A stretch of DNA of 64,000 bases from Dromaius novaehollandiae (Eukaryota > Chordata > Aves > Casuariiformes > Dromaiidae), in assembly GCF_036370855.1 (NCBI RefSeq), contig NC_088117.1, positions 8,246,001-8,310,000 of the forward strand. Reading direction: 5' to 3'. A model generated the notes under the pieces. That model was not told the origin of the DNA. It saw only the letters and a program-made list of their open reading frames with translations, and made no database searches. The first letter of the stretch is position 1; each line of letters begins with the position of its first letter. The position numbers and the translations under genes were made by a program. Of the stretch, positions 12,501 to 24,080 are shown in pieces.

Positions 12501-14960
12501 GCTGCCTGCGCTGGCCCGACCCCTCCCGCCGTGGTTTGGGGTCAGAAAGGTGATTTTTTTTAATGCCGGGATCTTGTCGACGTCAAGGTGCGGGTGGTGG
12601 AGGCTGTGTGGCGCTGGGAGGGACGGCACGAGGGTGCCCGGCGGGGAAGGATTCCTCCTCCGCTCCGCGGAGGGTCCTGGGGCCTCCTGTGCACCTCTGC
12701 ACCTCCCGAGCGGTCGCTGGCACCACCGCGGCCCCGGAGGTGGCCGTGCAAAGCACCGCCGGCGGCCTGGGGTCCCGCTCGCGGTGCAACGGGAGCCGTC
12801 ACCCCCGGGGGGGCGAGGAGGAGCGAAGGGGCTGGATGCCCCCACGTGTGTGGGGTCCTCTGGAAGTGGCCCCGAAGGAGGGAGCGGGGATATTTGGCAG
12901 GTCGCGGTACCTCCGATAAGGGAGACCTCACACGTCGACGCGGCTGCGGCTGCAGCCCGGCGCATCATCGCGGCCGCCGGGGCCTGGTGCGAGGTGGGTG
13001 ATGGCCTGGGGGACTGGGGCTCTTCGGGGGATGCCACGGGGATGGAGAGCAGCTCGCGGGGCGCAGCGGTCCCACGAGGGGCTGCACCTCCTGGACACAA
13101 ACTGATATTCCCAGATTTATGGGGGAGTGCGGCTGGGAAAACGCGGGGGGGGGAGAAGCGTGTGCGTGGATGCAGCTGTGCTGCGCCGAGCATGATCGTT
13201 CCAGCCCAAAGGCTCCATCGAAGGAAATTCTCCCTTGCTGGATTTGGAAATTTCCCCCAAACAACCTTAATTTTCCCCACCAAGGCAGCGGGGACACGAG
13301 ATCCCAAGCGCTGCAAGTGCAACCCCACGGCCGTGGAGCCAGACGGTGCTGGGGAGGATTTCGGTGGCCTGCGGCGAGCGGTGATGGGGTGGGGTGGGCA
13401 GAGCCGGTTTTCCCCCCGGTGCGGGCTGCTCCGGAGCAGCGGCGAGGTTTGGGGCCGTGCATCCCCGTCCCCATCTCCGTGCCGCCCGCCGCCCCCGCCG
13501 TGCCACCGCTCCCGGCCTCGCGCTGGGGCGGCGTAACGTGATATTTCCCCGCGCGTCCCCCGGAGGGTTTTTTCCATTACACAGGCAGCGCGGGACGGTG
13601 CTGCCCGCGCGCCCGGCTCCCCCGCCTGCAACCTCTGGCCCCGCTTTTCCAGCGGCACATTGTGCAAATGTAACCTTTCGGCAAGCCACTCCTCCGGCAG
13701 GAAGCCGGGGGGCCGCAGCGGCTGCCAGGAGCGCAGCCGGCTCGGCGCTGGAAGGCGGCCCGGCCCGTTCATCGGCGCGGCTGCCGGCGACGCGCACATC
13801 CTGGGCAACCGCCCCGCGCTGCCGCTCGCGTTGCCTCGCCTCGCCGGGCCTGCCGCGCGCCCGCCATCGCCCGCCGTGCCGTGCCGTGCCTGCCTCCCCC
13901 TCCTCCTCCTCCTCCTCCTCCTCCAGGCCCGCACCGGGGTGGAGCAGGACTTGGGACCCTTGGGGGCAGGATTTATCCCTCCTCCCAGGTGCAGCGGTGC
14001 AAAACTCGGCCCGCTCATCACGCTTTGGGGAAGGAGCTGTTGCCTCCCTCGTTGTCGACGGTGTGGGATGCAGTGCTGGGGGGGACGGTGGAGGTTGCGT
14101 TTATTTCTCATGCCTGGTTTCTTCCTGGGTTCGACGCACTGACGTGCTGCAGCGAAGCAGCTGGTTTTGCGGTATTTCTAGCCCAGCTGGAGGCAGGAGG
14201 CACGAGAAACTGAGAGAGATGGGGGAAAAAATAATAATGAAAATAATAAAGATCTGGTGAGATTTCATCTTCCCGCCAACTTTACCAAAATTGGGATGCC
14301 TTTCACCTTTTCCTCCAGCTCCTCCGGCCTTTTGGGTGGGAATCCTCGTGCGAGGACCGCACAAGCCCCACGCACTTCTTCCCAAGCGGCTGCTCCCGCT
14401 TTGCAGCTCCTCTCCCCCCTCTCCCTGCTTCCCTCCCCGGTGGGGGCCTGCGGGAAGTGGGGGGGGGGTCGCACCCCACCGGGGCAGCGCTGTAACCGGA
14501 GCCGTGGGACCCCCGCCTGGCCAGGGGGGCGAGGGGGGGCTGCGAAGGGGTCACGGAGGGCGAAAGGCTTTGAAATTCGGCTTCCTCTCCCGCTTCGAGC
14601 TCCCCTTGGGGGGGGGCTAAACACATCCCCCCGCCCCAGCTGGGCGATGCCCGCCTGCATCCTGCAGCCTGTCATTCCCGGGATGCGGCTGGGCCCGGCG
14701 ATGGGAAGGGGCTGCCAGTGGTGCAGGGCCACTGCGGCTGGAGCCGCCATCCCCGCGCCAGGACGCGCAGAGCCCGTTTCGGACAAAAAAACCCACCTCC
14801 GATCGCCCGGTTTCCCGCTGCGGTATCCCCCCCGCTGGGCCTGGCAGCTCCCCTCCGGGGGGGGGAGGCCGCGGGACCCCCCGGCACCGGGCGCGCGGAG
14901 CAGGCGGCACCGCGGGGCTGGCCGAGGGGCGAGCGGCCCCGAGTCGGGCGCGCGCTCGTC
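9570..14960. other. GC-rich intergenic DNA
   Basis: Dense CpG DNA. Short AT-rich spots lie at 10405-10455 (GTAATAATGCTGGTAACG), 10770-10805, and 14220-14260 (AATAATAATGAAAATAATAAA). Strand-wide open frames, including a 554-residue minus frame at 12447-14111, show no family features. Confidence 0.4.
13900..13924. repeat. (CCT)n trinucleotide repeat
   Basis: About eight CCT/CTC units. Confidence 0.85.
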
Positions 14961-15520
14961 ACCCAGACAAGAGATCAATAACTAATTTCGCTGCAGCAGC
15001 GGCGCGGGGGTTTTTCCAATAATTGTGAGCCGGCGGCTGGGAGCGAGGCGCTCGGCACCGCTCCGCGCTAACCTGCACCCGATCAATGGCCACACCGCTG
15101 GGGCAGCAGCAAAACTCATTTTTCTCTCTTTCTTCCCTCCCTGCCGCCTCCCGCCCGCTCCGGCCCTCCTCCTCCTCCTCCGGGCTCGGCGCTTGCGGAA
15201 GGGCTCCCTGCCGGGACTTGCGGAGTTTCTTCCCTCGCCGTCGTTTAGCCCTTCTGCTTCTGCAACCGCGGCGCGTCGAGGCGAGCGTGGTCCTTCGCTT
15301 GGCGGAGCCCCCGCTTACACGCAGCGCCGCAGCCCCCGGTCCTTCCTCCCTAATTTAAGCCCCCCCCGCTCGCGGCTCCCCCGGAGCATCCCTATGAATT
15401 CACCACCACCTCGACCGCCGCGCGCCGAGCGGTGCCTGCATAATCGCAAAGTTTTATTACTCGCCTCGAAGGCACTTATCGATCGCGGTCCTCTCCCGCT
15501 GATGGAGCTCTTAATACATC
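14960..15520. promoter_or_regulatory. CpG-rich DNA with several AT islands
   Basis: Contains ATCAATAACTAATTTCGC (about 14970), CCAATAATTGTGAGCC (about 15020), and GCATAATCGCAAAGTTTTATT with GCACTTATCGATCGC (15438-15486). The last is a posterior-Hox-like TTTTATT site. Possibly a regulatory cluster; non-coding. Confidence 0.3.
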
Positions 15521-17160
15521 CTGGGCTGCCGGAGCCAGGCTGGACGCGCAGCCTGTCCGGCTCAAGCCCCCGGGGCTCGGGTGCAGCCTGGGGGGGGGTC
15601 TCCCTGCCCCCCCTGCCCACACGGCTCCTTTAAGAAAGCCCCCGGCGGCTCCAGCCTCGCGCTCAAGGTCGCAGCGGGAAACCTGCGGACTTGGCAGCGG
15701 CGAGAGCGGGAGGAGGGAGGCAGAGAAGCAGCCCGAGAGAGAAAGGAAATCGCGGCTCGGGCGAGTGGGCAGCGGCGGGGATGGGGCTGCTCCTCCGGAG
15801 CATCATCCCGAAGGCGCCGTCCGGCCTTGGGACCTGGGCTCGGTCCTGCGGGATGCGGGATGCAGGCTGTGCTCGCAGCAGCGCCCGGGCTCCGGCATCG
15901 TTCCCGCGGTGCCGGCGGGGTTCGGCATTACAGCAGCAGCTCCCGGAGTCGTGGGATCGCGGCCGGCACGCTGCCGGCGTCTCAGGCCACGAGGCTTTTC
16001 CCGGCCCTCCCTGATGGAGAGCACAGCGGGAAAATGCGGATCTCAAAAGCTCAAAACCCAGGAAGTTCGTAAAAATAAAAAATAAAATAAAATAAAAAGA
16101 AAAGCCGTTCACATTTCATTTTTCTAATCTCTCCATGTTTAAACCAGCCTCGCAATTTTGGGAGGTCTGATCCACCCCAGGGAAGCAGCAGGATGGGGGC
16201 GGGGCTCCAGGGTACTTTTAGGTTCGGGCCGAGGCGGCCGGGCTGTGGTGATGGAGCAGCTGTTTCTGGGGAGCTTTGGAGGTGCCTGATTTTTAATTTT
16301 AATTTTGACTACGTGGCACTGCTCCCCCCTCCCCTTTCCCTTCCTCCCCGGGGTATGTGCAGGATTTGGCCCTTGGCCCTCTCCCAAGAGCTTGGCACCA
16401 TTAAAATTCGCTCCCGCCTGGAGTGCAGCACTGCGGGGTCCCAGGATGGCCCCTCACCCCCCCCCCCCCGGCCACGGGGGGCTGCTGCAGTTTTGCGATC
16501 GCTTTCTTTAAAAAAAAGAAAGGAAATAGCAAAAATCGTTGCAGGGAGGGTAGGAGCAGGGGTCGGGGGTCGGGGCTGCCTTTCCGCGGCATCCGGCGGA
16601 GCGTCGCGCTGGGGAAGTCGGCGCTAAGCAAACGGGAGTGACAGGGAAAAATCCATCCCCGTCTCGGGCCGGGCAGCGAGCGGAGGCTTTGCTGGGGGCT
16701 CCTTAATCGGGCTCATAGCGCGGCCGGGGCCGGCGGGACCCTTCGCCGCGGCCTCCCAGGGCCGGGCTCCCCCGGGAGCGATGATTGGCCCGCGACGGGG
16801 TCGAGGGTGGCACTGCGTCCTCGGGCTTTGCTCCGCAGTGGCCTGGAAATTTGGGCTTTTTGATAAAATTGAAAGCCAAGAAGCCGTGGCAATAGCACCT
16901 GAGCCAGGCACCACCACATCTTGCAAGATTTGGTGTTTTGTCATGCAACCCGCTAAGCCCAGCTTTCCCAGAGCTGCATGAGTCTGAGGGCTTTGGTTTT
17001 CTTTAGCAAAAGTTAATTAACTCTATTACTGCTGTTGTTATTTTACTATTACTATCATCAAACCTGCCAGGCGCAGGACTGTGCTTTGGGAACAGCGTTG
17101 CTCTTCCAGGCTGCCCTGTCCTCCCCGGGCTCGGGGCTCCCGTCCTCACGGCGCACACGC
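15521..17160. other. Mixed intergenic DNA
   Basis: GC-rich with AT interruptions at 16060-16140, 16290-16310 and 16995-17060 (AAAGTTAATTAACTCTATTAC). No gene is recognised. Confidence 0.35.
16068..16102. repeat. (AAAAT)n pentanucleotide repeat
   Basis: About six AAAAT/AAATA units. Confidence 0.85.
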
Positions 17161-17174
17161 ACGCTTGCTCCCTG

Positions 17175-17275
17175 CTGCTATACATGCATAGATATAGAGA
17201 TATATTTCTATATACATAATCTGTATGTGCTATAGATATAGGTGCAATAGAGCTATATGCAACGCGCTTTATCTA
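17175..17275. repeat. TA/GATA-rich low-complexity segment
   Basis: Alternating ATATAG, TATATAC and GATATAGG strings, about 100 bp. Confidence 0.7.
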
Positions 17276-17432
17276 CAGACGCAGCAGACTGTGCTGAGGC
17301 TCCGCTTTCTCCGCCTAGCCGAGGGCTCCAGGAGCTGAAACTGTTAGGGAGAGAGGAAAACCGAGCCTGGCCGTCTGCACGCTTGGCTGGAGGGTGCTGG
17401 GGGCTGCTTCACCCCTGGCCAAGTTTCATCCC

Positions 17433-17451
17433 GGGGGGGGGGGGGGGGGGG
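17433..17451. repeat. G19 homopolymer
   Basis: Nineteen consecutive G, the longest G run in the window. Confidence 0.9.
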
Positions 17452-17889
17452 TCTGACGTGCCCGGAGGCAGCGGATGCTCGCCCCGAAAGCAGGCGATGA
17501 GGGTGGGCGGGGGGGCACGTTTCGAGCTGGGGGGCTTCGAGGAGCGGAGGGTTGAGTCAGGTCCGTAGGGACGAAACGAAACCCAGCAGGCTGCTGCCCC
17601 GGGGCCCGAGCCCCAGCGCGTGCACGGTGGGTCCCAACTCCTTCGTCTCCCTTACACCGCTGCCGGCGTCAGCAACCGCGGCGACGCCGGTTTGGGCTCC
17701 CCGGGACCCGCGGGGGCTCCTTCCCCAGGGAGGGGGAGAGCTGTGCGGGGAGGGACGCCGGGCTCGCTGCCGCCCTTCTCCTCCTCCCCGGCTCAGTTGG
17801 GGGAAAGCGCCGGGTGCGGAGCCGGCACAGCCTGATGTGCTGCTGGGAGGCGGCGGCAGGAGAAATGAGAAACACAACGGGGGTTTTGC

Positions 17890-17935
17890 TGCAGTTTAAC
17901 CAGTATTAATTAATTAATAACGGTGCAAATGCCAA
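17890..17935. promoter_or_regulatory. Palindromic TAAT/ATTA cluster
   Basis: AGTATTAATTAATTAATAAC contains TAAT-TA-ATTA at 17907-17916, an inverted homeodomain half-site pair, in GC-rich DNA. Confidence 0.3.
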
Positions 17936-18399
17936 CGCCTCGCTGACACGCACTGGCTCACTCGAAACTAATGTTTGGGACCTGTCGCTACCCGCAGCGG
18001 CGGCCAGGTTGGTCCATAGGCGCCAGATCACCGCTCCAGCAGCCCATGCCACCGAGCTGCTCCGTCTCCTTGGCCGTGTCACTCTGCCTGCTCTGTCCCC
18101 TACACTGGACCATGGCTGGCGGTGACCCCGCCGCGCTGGGCTCCCGGTGCCGGCGAGCTGCGGCTCGGTGCATGAGAGCGGGGCCAAGAGGAAGAGGCCC
18201 GGGAGTGACCTCCACTGCTGCCGCCGGGACATGCACGGCCGGGAGCAAAAGCAGGATTTGAGGGTTGTTTTTGGCCCTTTCGTGTGATGCAGAGGTTGAT
18301 GCTGTGCTGAAAACAGCCGGCACTGCAGTGGCATGGCCCAAGCGCATGGGAGCTGCAGTGATAAGCGGCTGGGGAGGCCTGTTTGGGTCAAAAACAAGA

Positions 18400-18480
18400 A
18401 TCTCAGAGGTGTAGCTTTAAGGTGCATATTAAAAAATATATTAAAACAAAAAAAAACTTAAAAGTTCATAAGGAAACAGT
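18400..18480. other. AT-rich spot
   Basis: A/T-rich sequence with TATTAAAAAATATATTAAAA. Isolated; no other signal. Confidence 0.3.
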
Positions 18481-18716
18481 GTGCCGCAAGCGTGAGCACC
18501 CCGATCGGCGGTGACCCCCGGGCACACAGGTGGGAGCCTCCCTGCGCCTTGGCCTGTCACTGCCACCAGCCCAGCGGTGGCTTTGACCATAAAGACCTGC
18601 AAGAGCGTCCAGACAGTCAACCATGGCACGCGGGGCCCCGGCACCCGTGGGGCTGCGGCAAGGGCTGCGGGTTGCATCCTTTGGGGCCTGGGGGGGACGA
18701 GGCGAAGGTGGCCGGC

Positions 18717-18732
18717 GGGGGGGGGGGGGGGG
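18717..18732. repeat. G16 homopolymer
   Basis: Sixteen consecutive G. Confidence 0.9.
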
Positions 18733-18784
18733 CCTGCTCCCACTGCCACCCCAGCCGGGCTCTGCGGCCCCATGGAGGGTGGCA

Positions 18785-19120
18785 CCGGGGCTCAGCTGTG
18801 GGGCCGGGCTGAGATATTTATAGGGCCCGGCTGGCACCGGCGCACAGCCCGGCGTCACGCGGCAGGCAGCTGTGCTGCAGCAGGCGGGCTGGAGCCGCAG
18901 GGGCGGCTTAACCCCTCGGCCGGCGCCAGCGGGGCCGCGACGGGCTCTGCCCCGTGGGGCCACTGGGTGAGGGACTGGAAAGGGCACAGAGGTGCAAGCT
19001 GGAGGTTTCCAGGAAGCTGTGGACCACCAGCGGGGCTGAGTGCGGCTTGGGGACCCCGCAGGGCAGTGTCACCTCCCCGCTCAGCTGGGGACCTGGAGGG
19101 GGTCTGCGGGCAGCTGTTTG
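18785..19120 (+). promoter_or_regulatory. Possible TATA/MEF2-like promoter with E-boxes
   Basis: GAGATATTTATAGGG (A/T core 18814-18823) resembles both a TATA box and a MEF2 or SRF-type site. CAGCTG E-boxes lie at 18793, 18867, 19082 and 19111. An A/T box with about 30 bp of GC-rich DNA after it and clustered E-boxes is how muscle-type core promoters look. No downstream reading frame resembles a known protein, so any transcript would be non-coding or unrecognised. Confidence 0.25.
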
Positions 19121-19425
19121 GGGGGGGGATGCATGCATAAACCTCCTGCGCGAGGCTTTTAAAGCTTCCCAGTGAGGCAGGTGTTCAGTCAGGCCGGATC
19201 CAGGCCAGGTTTTCCTCCTTTTTTCTCCTCTAAAATGCAAGCTTGAAGGAGCTCGCTACCTGCCTGCCATCCCCGCTCGTGAGCCTCCTCCAGCAAGCCC
19301 TGCTCACCTGGGACGGTGCTGGAGCAGCAACGCGCCGGTGACGCCCAGACGCACACGCTGCTCGCTGGGAGCCAGGGAAACCGCTCAGTGCACACGCTGC
19401 ATCCCCTGCGTGCACTGTGCATCCC

Positions 19426-19551
19426 CAGTGTGCTCACTGCATCCCCCAGTGTGCTCATGCATCCTCCCAGTGTGCTCATGCATCCTCCCAGTGTGCTCAC
19501 TGCATCCCCCAGTGTGCTCATGCATCCCCCAGTGTGCTCATGCATCCTCCC
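19426..19551. repeat. 20-21 bp minisatellite CAGTGTGCTCATGCATCC
   Basis: Six contiguous units with few changes (TCACTGCATCC versus TCATGCATCC, one or two extra C), plus degenerate units from 19386. No spacers separate the units, so it is not a CRISPR array. Confidence 0.92.
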
Positions 19552-19879
19552 TGCGGGGCACTGTGGCTGGGGACCCCCCCTCCAGTGCTCCTGCCCCACC
19601 GCAGGCCCATAGCCACCCCCAGCTGCGTTATTCCCATTGCATTACCACGATGCCGGGAGGCACGCAGTGGAAAACCAGCAAGGCTGGCAGCGTCCAGCTG
19701 GGTCCGGCTGCCCAAGCTGTGCCCGAGCCGCTGCTCCGCGGCTCCCCGTCGCTGCACTTGTGCTGATACTATTTGCAGGGGAACCACGCTTGGGCGAGGA
19801 ACCGTGCCTCCGGCGCAGGCTTTCCGCGCGGGTTGGTTCCCCAGCCAGCGCGTTGCAAAGTTGCTCTGCAGCGGCTTGG

Positions 19880-20030
19880 TTCCCATCCTGGAATTTTAAT
19901 TTAGTTAGTTGAGTTCTTTCAACAGTGTGAACTTGCTAAGTGCTTTGCATATTTTATACTCATGAGTAACATTTATCAAGCAGAAAGTACAATTAATCAA
20001 ATAGGGGAGCCTTTGTAACGCGGGGTAGCT
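19880..20030. promoter_or_regulatory. Candidate conserved non-coding element
   Basis: AT-rich high-complexity island in GC-rich DNA with AATTTTAATTTAGTTAG, an octamer-like CTTTGCATATTTTATAC and GTACAATTAATCAAATAGG. It is non-coding. Confidence 0.4.
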
Positions 20031-20206
20031 TGCATTTGCTCCCTGCTGTTCGGCTTCCTCCACGTCTCCCCTTCCTCTTCCTCCCCTACGCCTTCCCCTG
20101 GCCCTGCGCCGGCTGCCCTGCTGGGATGCAGCGTACGGGTACTCCGCTACGTAGGTATTGCTACAGCCTACTCATGCACACACACACTCCTATAGCATGC
20201 ACACCA

Positions 20207-20385
20207 GGTGCATATATATTTCTGTATATATACAGCTACATATATATATCTGTATGTGTGTATACACACGTATATAGTGTATGTAAAGAGATGCACGTAT
20301 ACGTACGATGTAGATATAGTGTATACGGTGTAGAAATGTGTATACAGGTTCCCATATATATATTTAGGCACACATGGCCACTGTA
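20207..20385. repeat. TA/TG/CA low-complexity microsatellite
   Basis: About 180 bp of TATATATATC, TGTGTGTATACACACG and similar alternating steps. Confidence 0.85.
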
Positions 20386-20534
20386 TTGTACACATGGACT
20401 ATAGTGCCTGCACCCAGGGGCGGCCCGGGACCGGGCTCCGGTGCGGCAGAGCAGGGCTGCCTGCCGCGGGACTCGCCTTGCAGAGCACCCGAGCAGCATG
20501 CGCGGCGCTGGTCACCTCCTCTCCAAAATGCTGC

Positions 20535-20660
20535 TGCGAAATTAATTAGAATTAATTAATCAGAAAAGGGTAATAAGGGTGATTAAGCACCTGGGGAAAA
20601 GAAAAATAAAATCCTGATTCGAGATTGCGCCGGTGGTGATTACCGCGAAAGGAGGCGACC
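20535..20660. promoter_or_regulatory. Candidate conserved non-coding element with paired-class site
   Basis: AAATTAATTAGAATTAATTAATC holds TAAT-TAGA-ATTA at 20543-20554, a palindromic site with a 4-bp spacer. GGTAATAAGGGTGATTAAGC and GCGCCGGTGGTGATTACC follow. Non-coding. Confidence 0.4.
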
Positions 20661-22640
20661 GCGAGGAAGGAGCGCGAGGAAACCGGCGGGGAAGGGGCGC
20701 GGGGGCGTTTGCTGCCTCGCGGCGCGGGGAATCGCCGAGTGCCACCCACTTGCCCGGCACCTACCGCTGCAGCTGCTGCTGGAGGGTGTCACGGAGAGCC
20801 TTCCTCCCCATCAGCACCCAAGGCTCGCGCCGGAGCGGATGCCCATCGCTGCAGCGGGGAGGCGTCACGATCCACCCAGGAGACAAATTTCAGCAAATTC
20901 ACTTTTATCTTGCCTCCCTTTGAGGTGTCCACTAGCTCGGGAGGCCCCAGCGGCCGAGCCATGGCCCGGCTGAGGGTGGGGAGATGGGGACAGGATTGCT
21001 GGCCTCCTGCAGCAGCCTCTCCCGGCTGCCTTCCCTGGCAGCATGGTGCCCATGCCGCCGGGGCGCCCGCGTGCTCTGCACCCCGGAGCCGACGTGCCCC
21101 GATGCAGACGGGTGGGAGTTTGAAGGGGCGGCATTTGCTGGGGGGATGAAACGAAACGCTTTGAAGGGAAACCAGGAGCCGTTGTGGTTTGCTGAGTGAA
21201 GTGCAGACCCCACTCACGTGCCACGCGGCTGCTCTCCAGCCAAGCGGCCGCAGCCCGCTTAAAACCCAGGTGACAACTGGAACGACTCAATGGCTGTTGG
21301 TGGCTTCAACAAGTGGAAAGCTGTTGGTTTGGGGCCTTTTTTGGTGCGCACGGGGCCATGTCTATGCTTGGCCCCAGCTTCTTATCACGTGCCTCCTCCC
21401 ACGCCATCCCACCCCGGCAGCAGCTGAGCTCTTGGAGCAGTTGCTCTGTGCTCCGTTCCCTCCCCAGGTGTAGCCTCACTTCTTTGCGCTATGGAGAGCA
21501 AAATGGGAAGAAAACCGTGCTTTCTGCGCTTGCGGATGCTTTTGCTGCATCCTGAACTTGGCAGATGACGAAATGCATCAAAAGGAGAGGGGGAAAAAAC
21601 CTTTTTTAAATTGTAAAAGTCAGAAATCAGAATAGCAGCCGAAGGCGAGGGAGGCAGAGGAGTCATAAATCTCCATGGCTGCCGCCACGCAGCAGCAGCA
21701 CGTTTGGCCTGGGGCTGTGAGCCCCTGTGCCAGGTCGCCGGGCTCCCTGGCCGCTGTGGGCCCTGCCCGGGGCGTGCGGGCGCTGTCGTACGGCCCGGGG
21801 TCCCCAAAACTCCCGGTACCGCCTGGCTGCGCTGGGCGGTTTCATGCAGGTTTTGTGCAAATCAGTGTCTGGGCGAAGGAAGAGACGGGGCCGGCGCCCT
21901 GCTGAGGGAAAGGTGTCAGGGGAGAGACTAACCCCGTATTAGACACCAGAGAGTCCACATCTGCAGCCGAGCTGCTTTTCCCGGCCGCTGGCAGAGGAGC
22001 CGCCTTCAGTTGAGGGGCCATCACCAGAGATCTGTATTTTGGGTACTCAAGGCCATAGAGTCTCTGCTTTGTGATTCCTCAGGTTTGATTGGAAAATCCT
22101 GCAGGTAGAGGCAGAAAAATGCTGGGAAAGGCCGTTTTCCGGCTGCTGTCCGCACAGCGCTGCCCTTGCGAAGGTGCGGGGGGGCATGCCTGGAGCTGGG
22201 GCTCTTGCGGGGGGGTTTCCCCCGGGACTCGGCCCCATCCAGCTGTTAGAAATGGAAATTGCTCCCGCAGAGCGCGACCAGCCGGCTCCTCCACCTCCCC
22301 TATCGCCCCCGCCGCTCCTGTGCCGCGCTCTGGGGCAGGAGTCCAGCACCACCGTGTTTTCCGAGTCGCCCCATGGCAGGAGCAAAGCCCAGCACCACTG
22401 AGGGAATGCCCCAGCTGCAGCCCGCGCGCTTTGGAAAGGGGCCGCACCTCCAGCGCCCCTGCTATGGCGTGAGCGAGGCTTGTAGCCCAACTGTGACGAG
22501 CGTGTCAGGTCTCAGCTCCCCGAAGGTGCTGCAGTTTGGGAGCAGCCGCGCTGAGCACGGGCTGACTCGCCTCTTGCCAAGAGATGGGGCCGGGGCCATT
22601 GCCCTGGTGGCTGCTGGAGGCACCTGGGATCCCGCGGGAC
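20661..22640. other. GC-rich intergenic DNA
   Basis: GC-rich with an AT-rich purine spot at 21590-21640. No exon is recognised. Confidence 0.35.
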
Positions 22641-22649
22641 CAGCTGCAT

Positions 22650-23075
22650 GTGGGCCGGGGTGCAGGGTGGGTGCAGGATGGGTGCAGCGTGGGTGCTGAG
22701 GGGGCGCAGGATCTGGGGGCCAGGAAGGATGCGGGCTGAGTGCAGGCTGGGTGCTGGGTGGTGCAGGCTGGGTGCTGGGTGGTGCAGGCTGGGTGGGTGC
22801 ACGCTGGATGCCTGGTGCTGAGCAGCGCGAGTGTGAGGCCGGGTGCGTGCCGGGCAGCGCAAGCAGGGTGCCAGGTACCGGGTGAGCACCGGGTACCGGG
22901 TGCCAGGTGGGTACCGGGTGTGGGGATACCGGGTGGGTGCCGGTACTGGGTGAGCACCGGCTACCAGGTGCCAGGTACCAGGTGCCCGTACCGGGTGCTG
23001 GGTGCCGGGCGGGTACCAGGTACTGGTACCTGGTACTGAGTGCCGGGCGGGTACCGGGTGCCGGTACCGGGTGCG
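22650..23075. repeat. Degenerate GGGTGC / GGTACCGGG minisatellite
   Basis: The first half repeats GGGTGCAGGCTGGGTGCTG; the second half repeats GGTACCGGGTGCCAGGT and GGTGAGCACCGGGTACC. About 425 bp in total. GGTACC palindromes recur many times. Confidence 0.85.
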
Positions 23076-24080
23076 GGCAGCGGGCGCGGCGGCCGCGGCT
23101 CCCGGCGCTGGCGGGCGGCAGCGGAGCTCGGGGCGGCGGCGCAAAGGCGGGACAACAGCGCCCCCCCGCGGCGGGACGGGGCAGAGCCGGGACCGGCTCG
23201 GGACCCCCCCCCTGTCCCGCCCCCGCCGGGGGCTGCTCCGGGCCCCTTTTCCTGCTCCCGAGCCCTTCCAGCCCTTCAAACTCCTTTGCCGCAGTCCCGG
23301 GACCCCCCCCCAGCAGCCCTGCTGCTCACCCGCCCCCGTGTCCCAGCCCCGCTGCGAGCAGCCTGCCCTCCCCAGCGAGCTGCCCCTCGCCCCCGCTTTC
23401 CTTATACCTGCCTTTTTCGTATTTTTTTTTCTTTTTACACCTCCCCCCACAAGCATGTGCAACTTCTCACGCTCATTTTGCGTTTGCATCCTGGCCTCCG
23501 AAGCGCTCCCAGCCCTCCTTCCCCGCAAATCCCATAAGCGGCCCCCCTCCACCCGGAGAAGGCAGGGAAGCCGGGAGGGAGCCGGCCGGGGCTGGGGGCA
23601 GGCCGGCCGCATCGCTGCCATGCTGCCCGACCGTCCCCTGGCCATGCACACGCGGTGCTGGTACCCAGCCCGGCCCCGTGCTCCTCATGGCCAGGGCGGC
23701 CGGTGCTGCACCGCAGGGATGCTGCAGGATCTGGCCCAGCAGCACCATGCCTGGGGCACCCTCTGCTACGGTCGCGGTGCCTGCATGACCCTGGGGATGC
23801 TCGGCACTGGGTGGGGGGAGCAAAGCCCGTCTATCCCACCATGTGGCCGCCCATCCCCAGTGCGTCTGTGGGCTCTTTGCGGTCCTACCCCCACAGCAAA
23901 AGGGGTTAGGGCCTTTTTTGGGGGGGTCCACGGGGCCCAGGCTGCCCACTCCCCATATGGGGACACGAGGACCCAAGTTTCCCATGGGTTTCGCTGCGAG
24001 GACCTTGGCCCGGGGGGATGCACCAGGTTCCCGCGTCCCTCCCTGGGGGCCCTCTGCGTTGCCGCTGGCCCTCTTACACC
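23076..24080. other. GC-rich intergenic DNA
   Basis: CpG-rich start (23.06-23.25 kb), then C-rich DNA with a T run at 23421. No supportable gene. Confidence 0.35.

Noticed and set aside
12447-14111. 554-codon minus-strand open frame
   Set aside because: Low-complexity Pro/Arg/Gly composition, no family motif, and competing long frames on the other strand.
19426-19551. CRISPR-like direct repeats
   Set aside because: Units are contiguous with no unique spacers, and the DNA is vertebrate. It is a minisatellite. The 40-kb array was rejected for the same reason.
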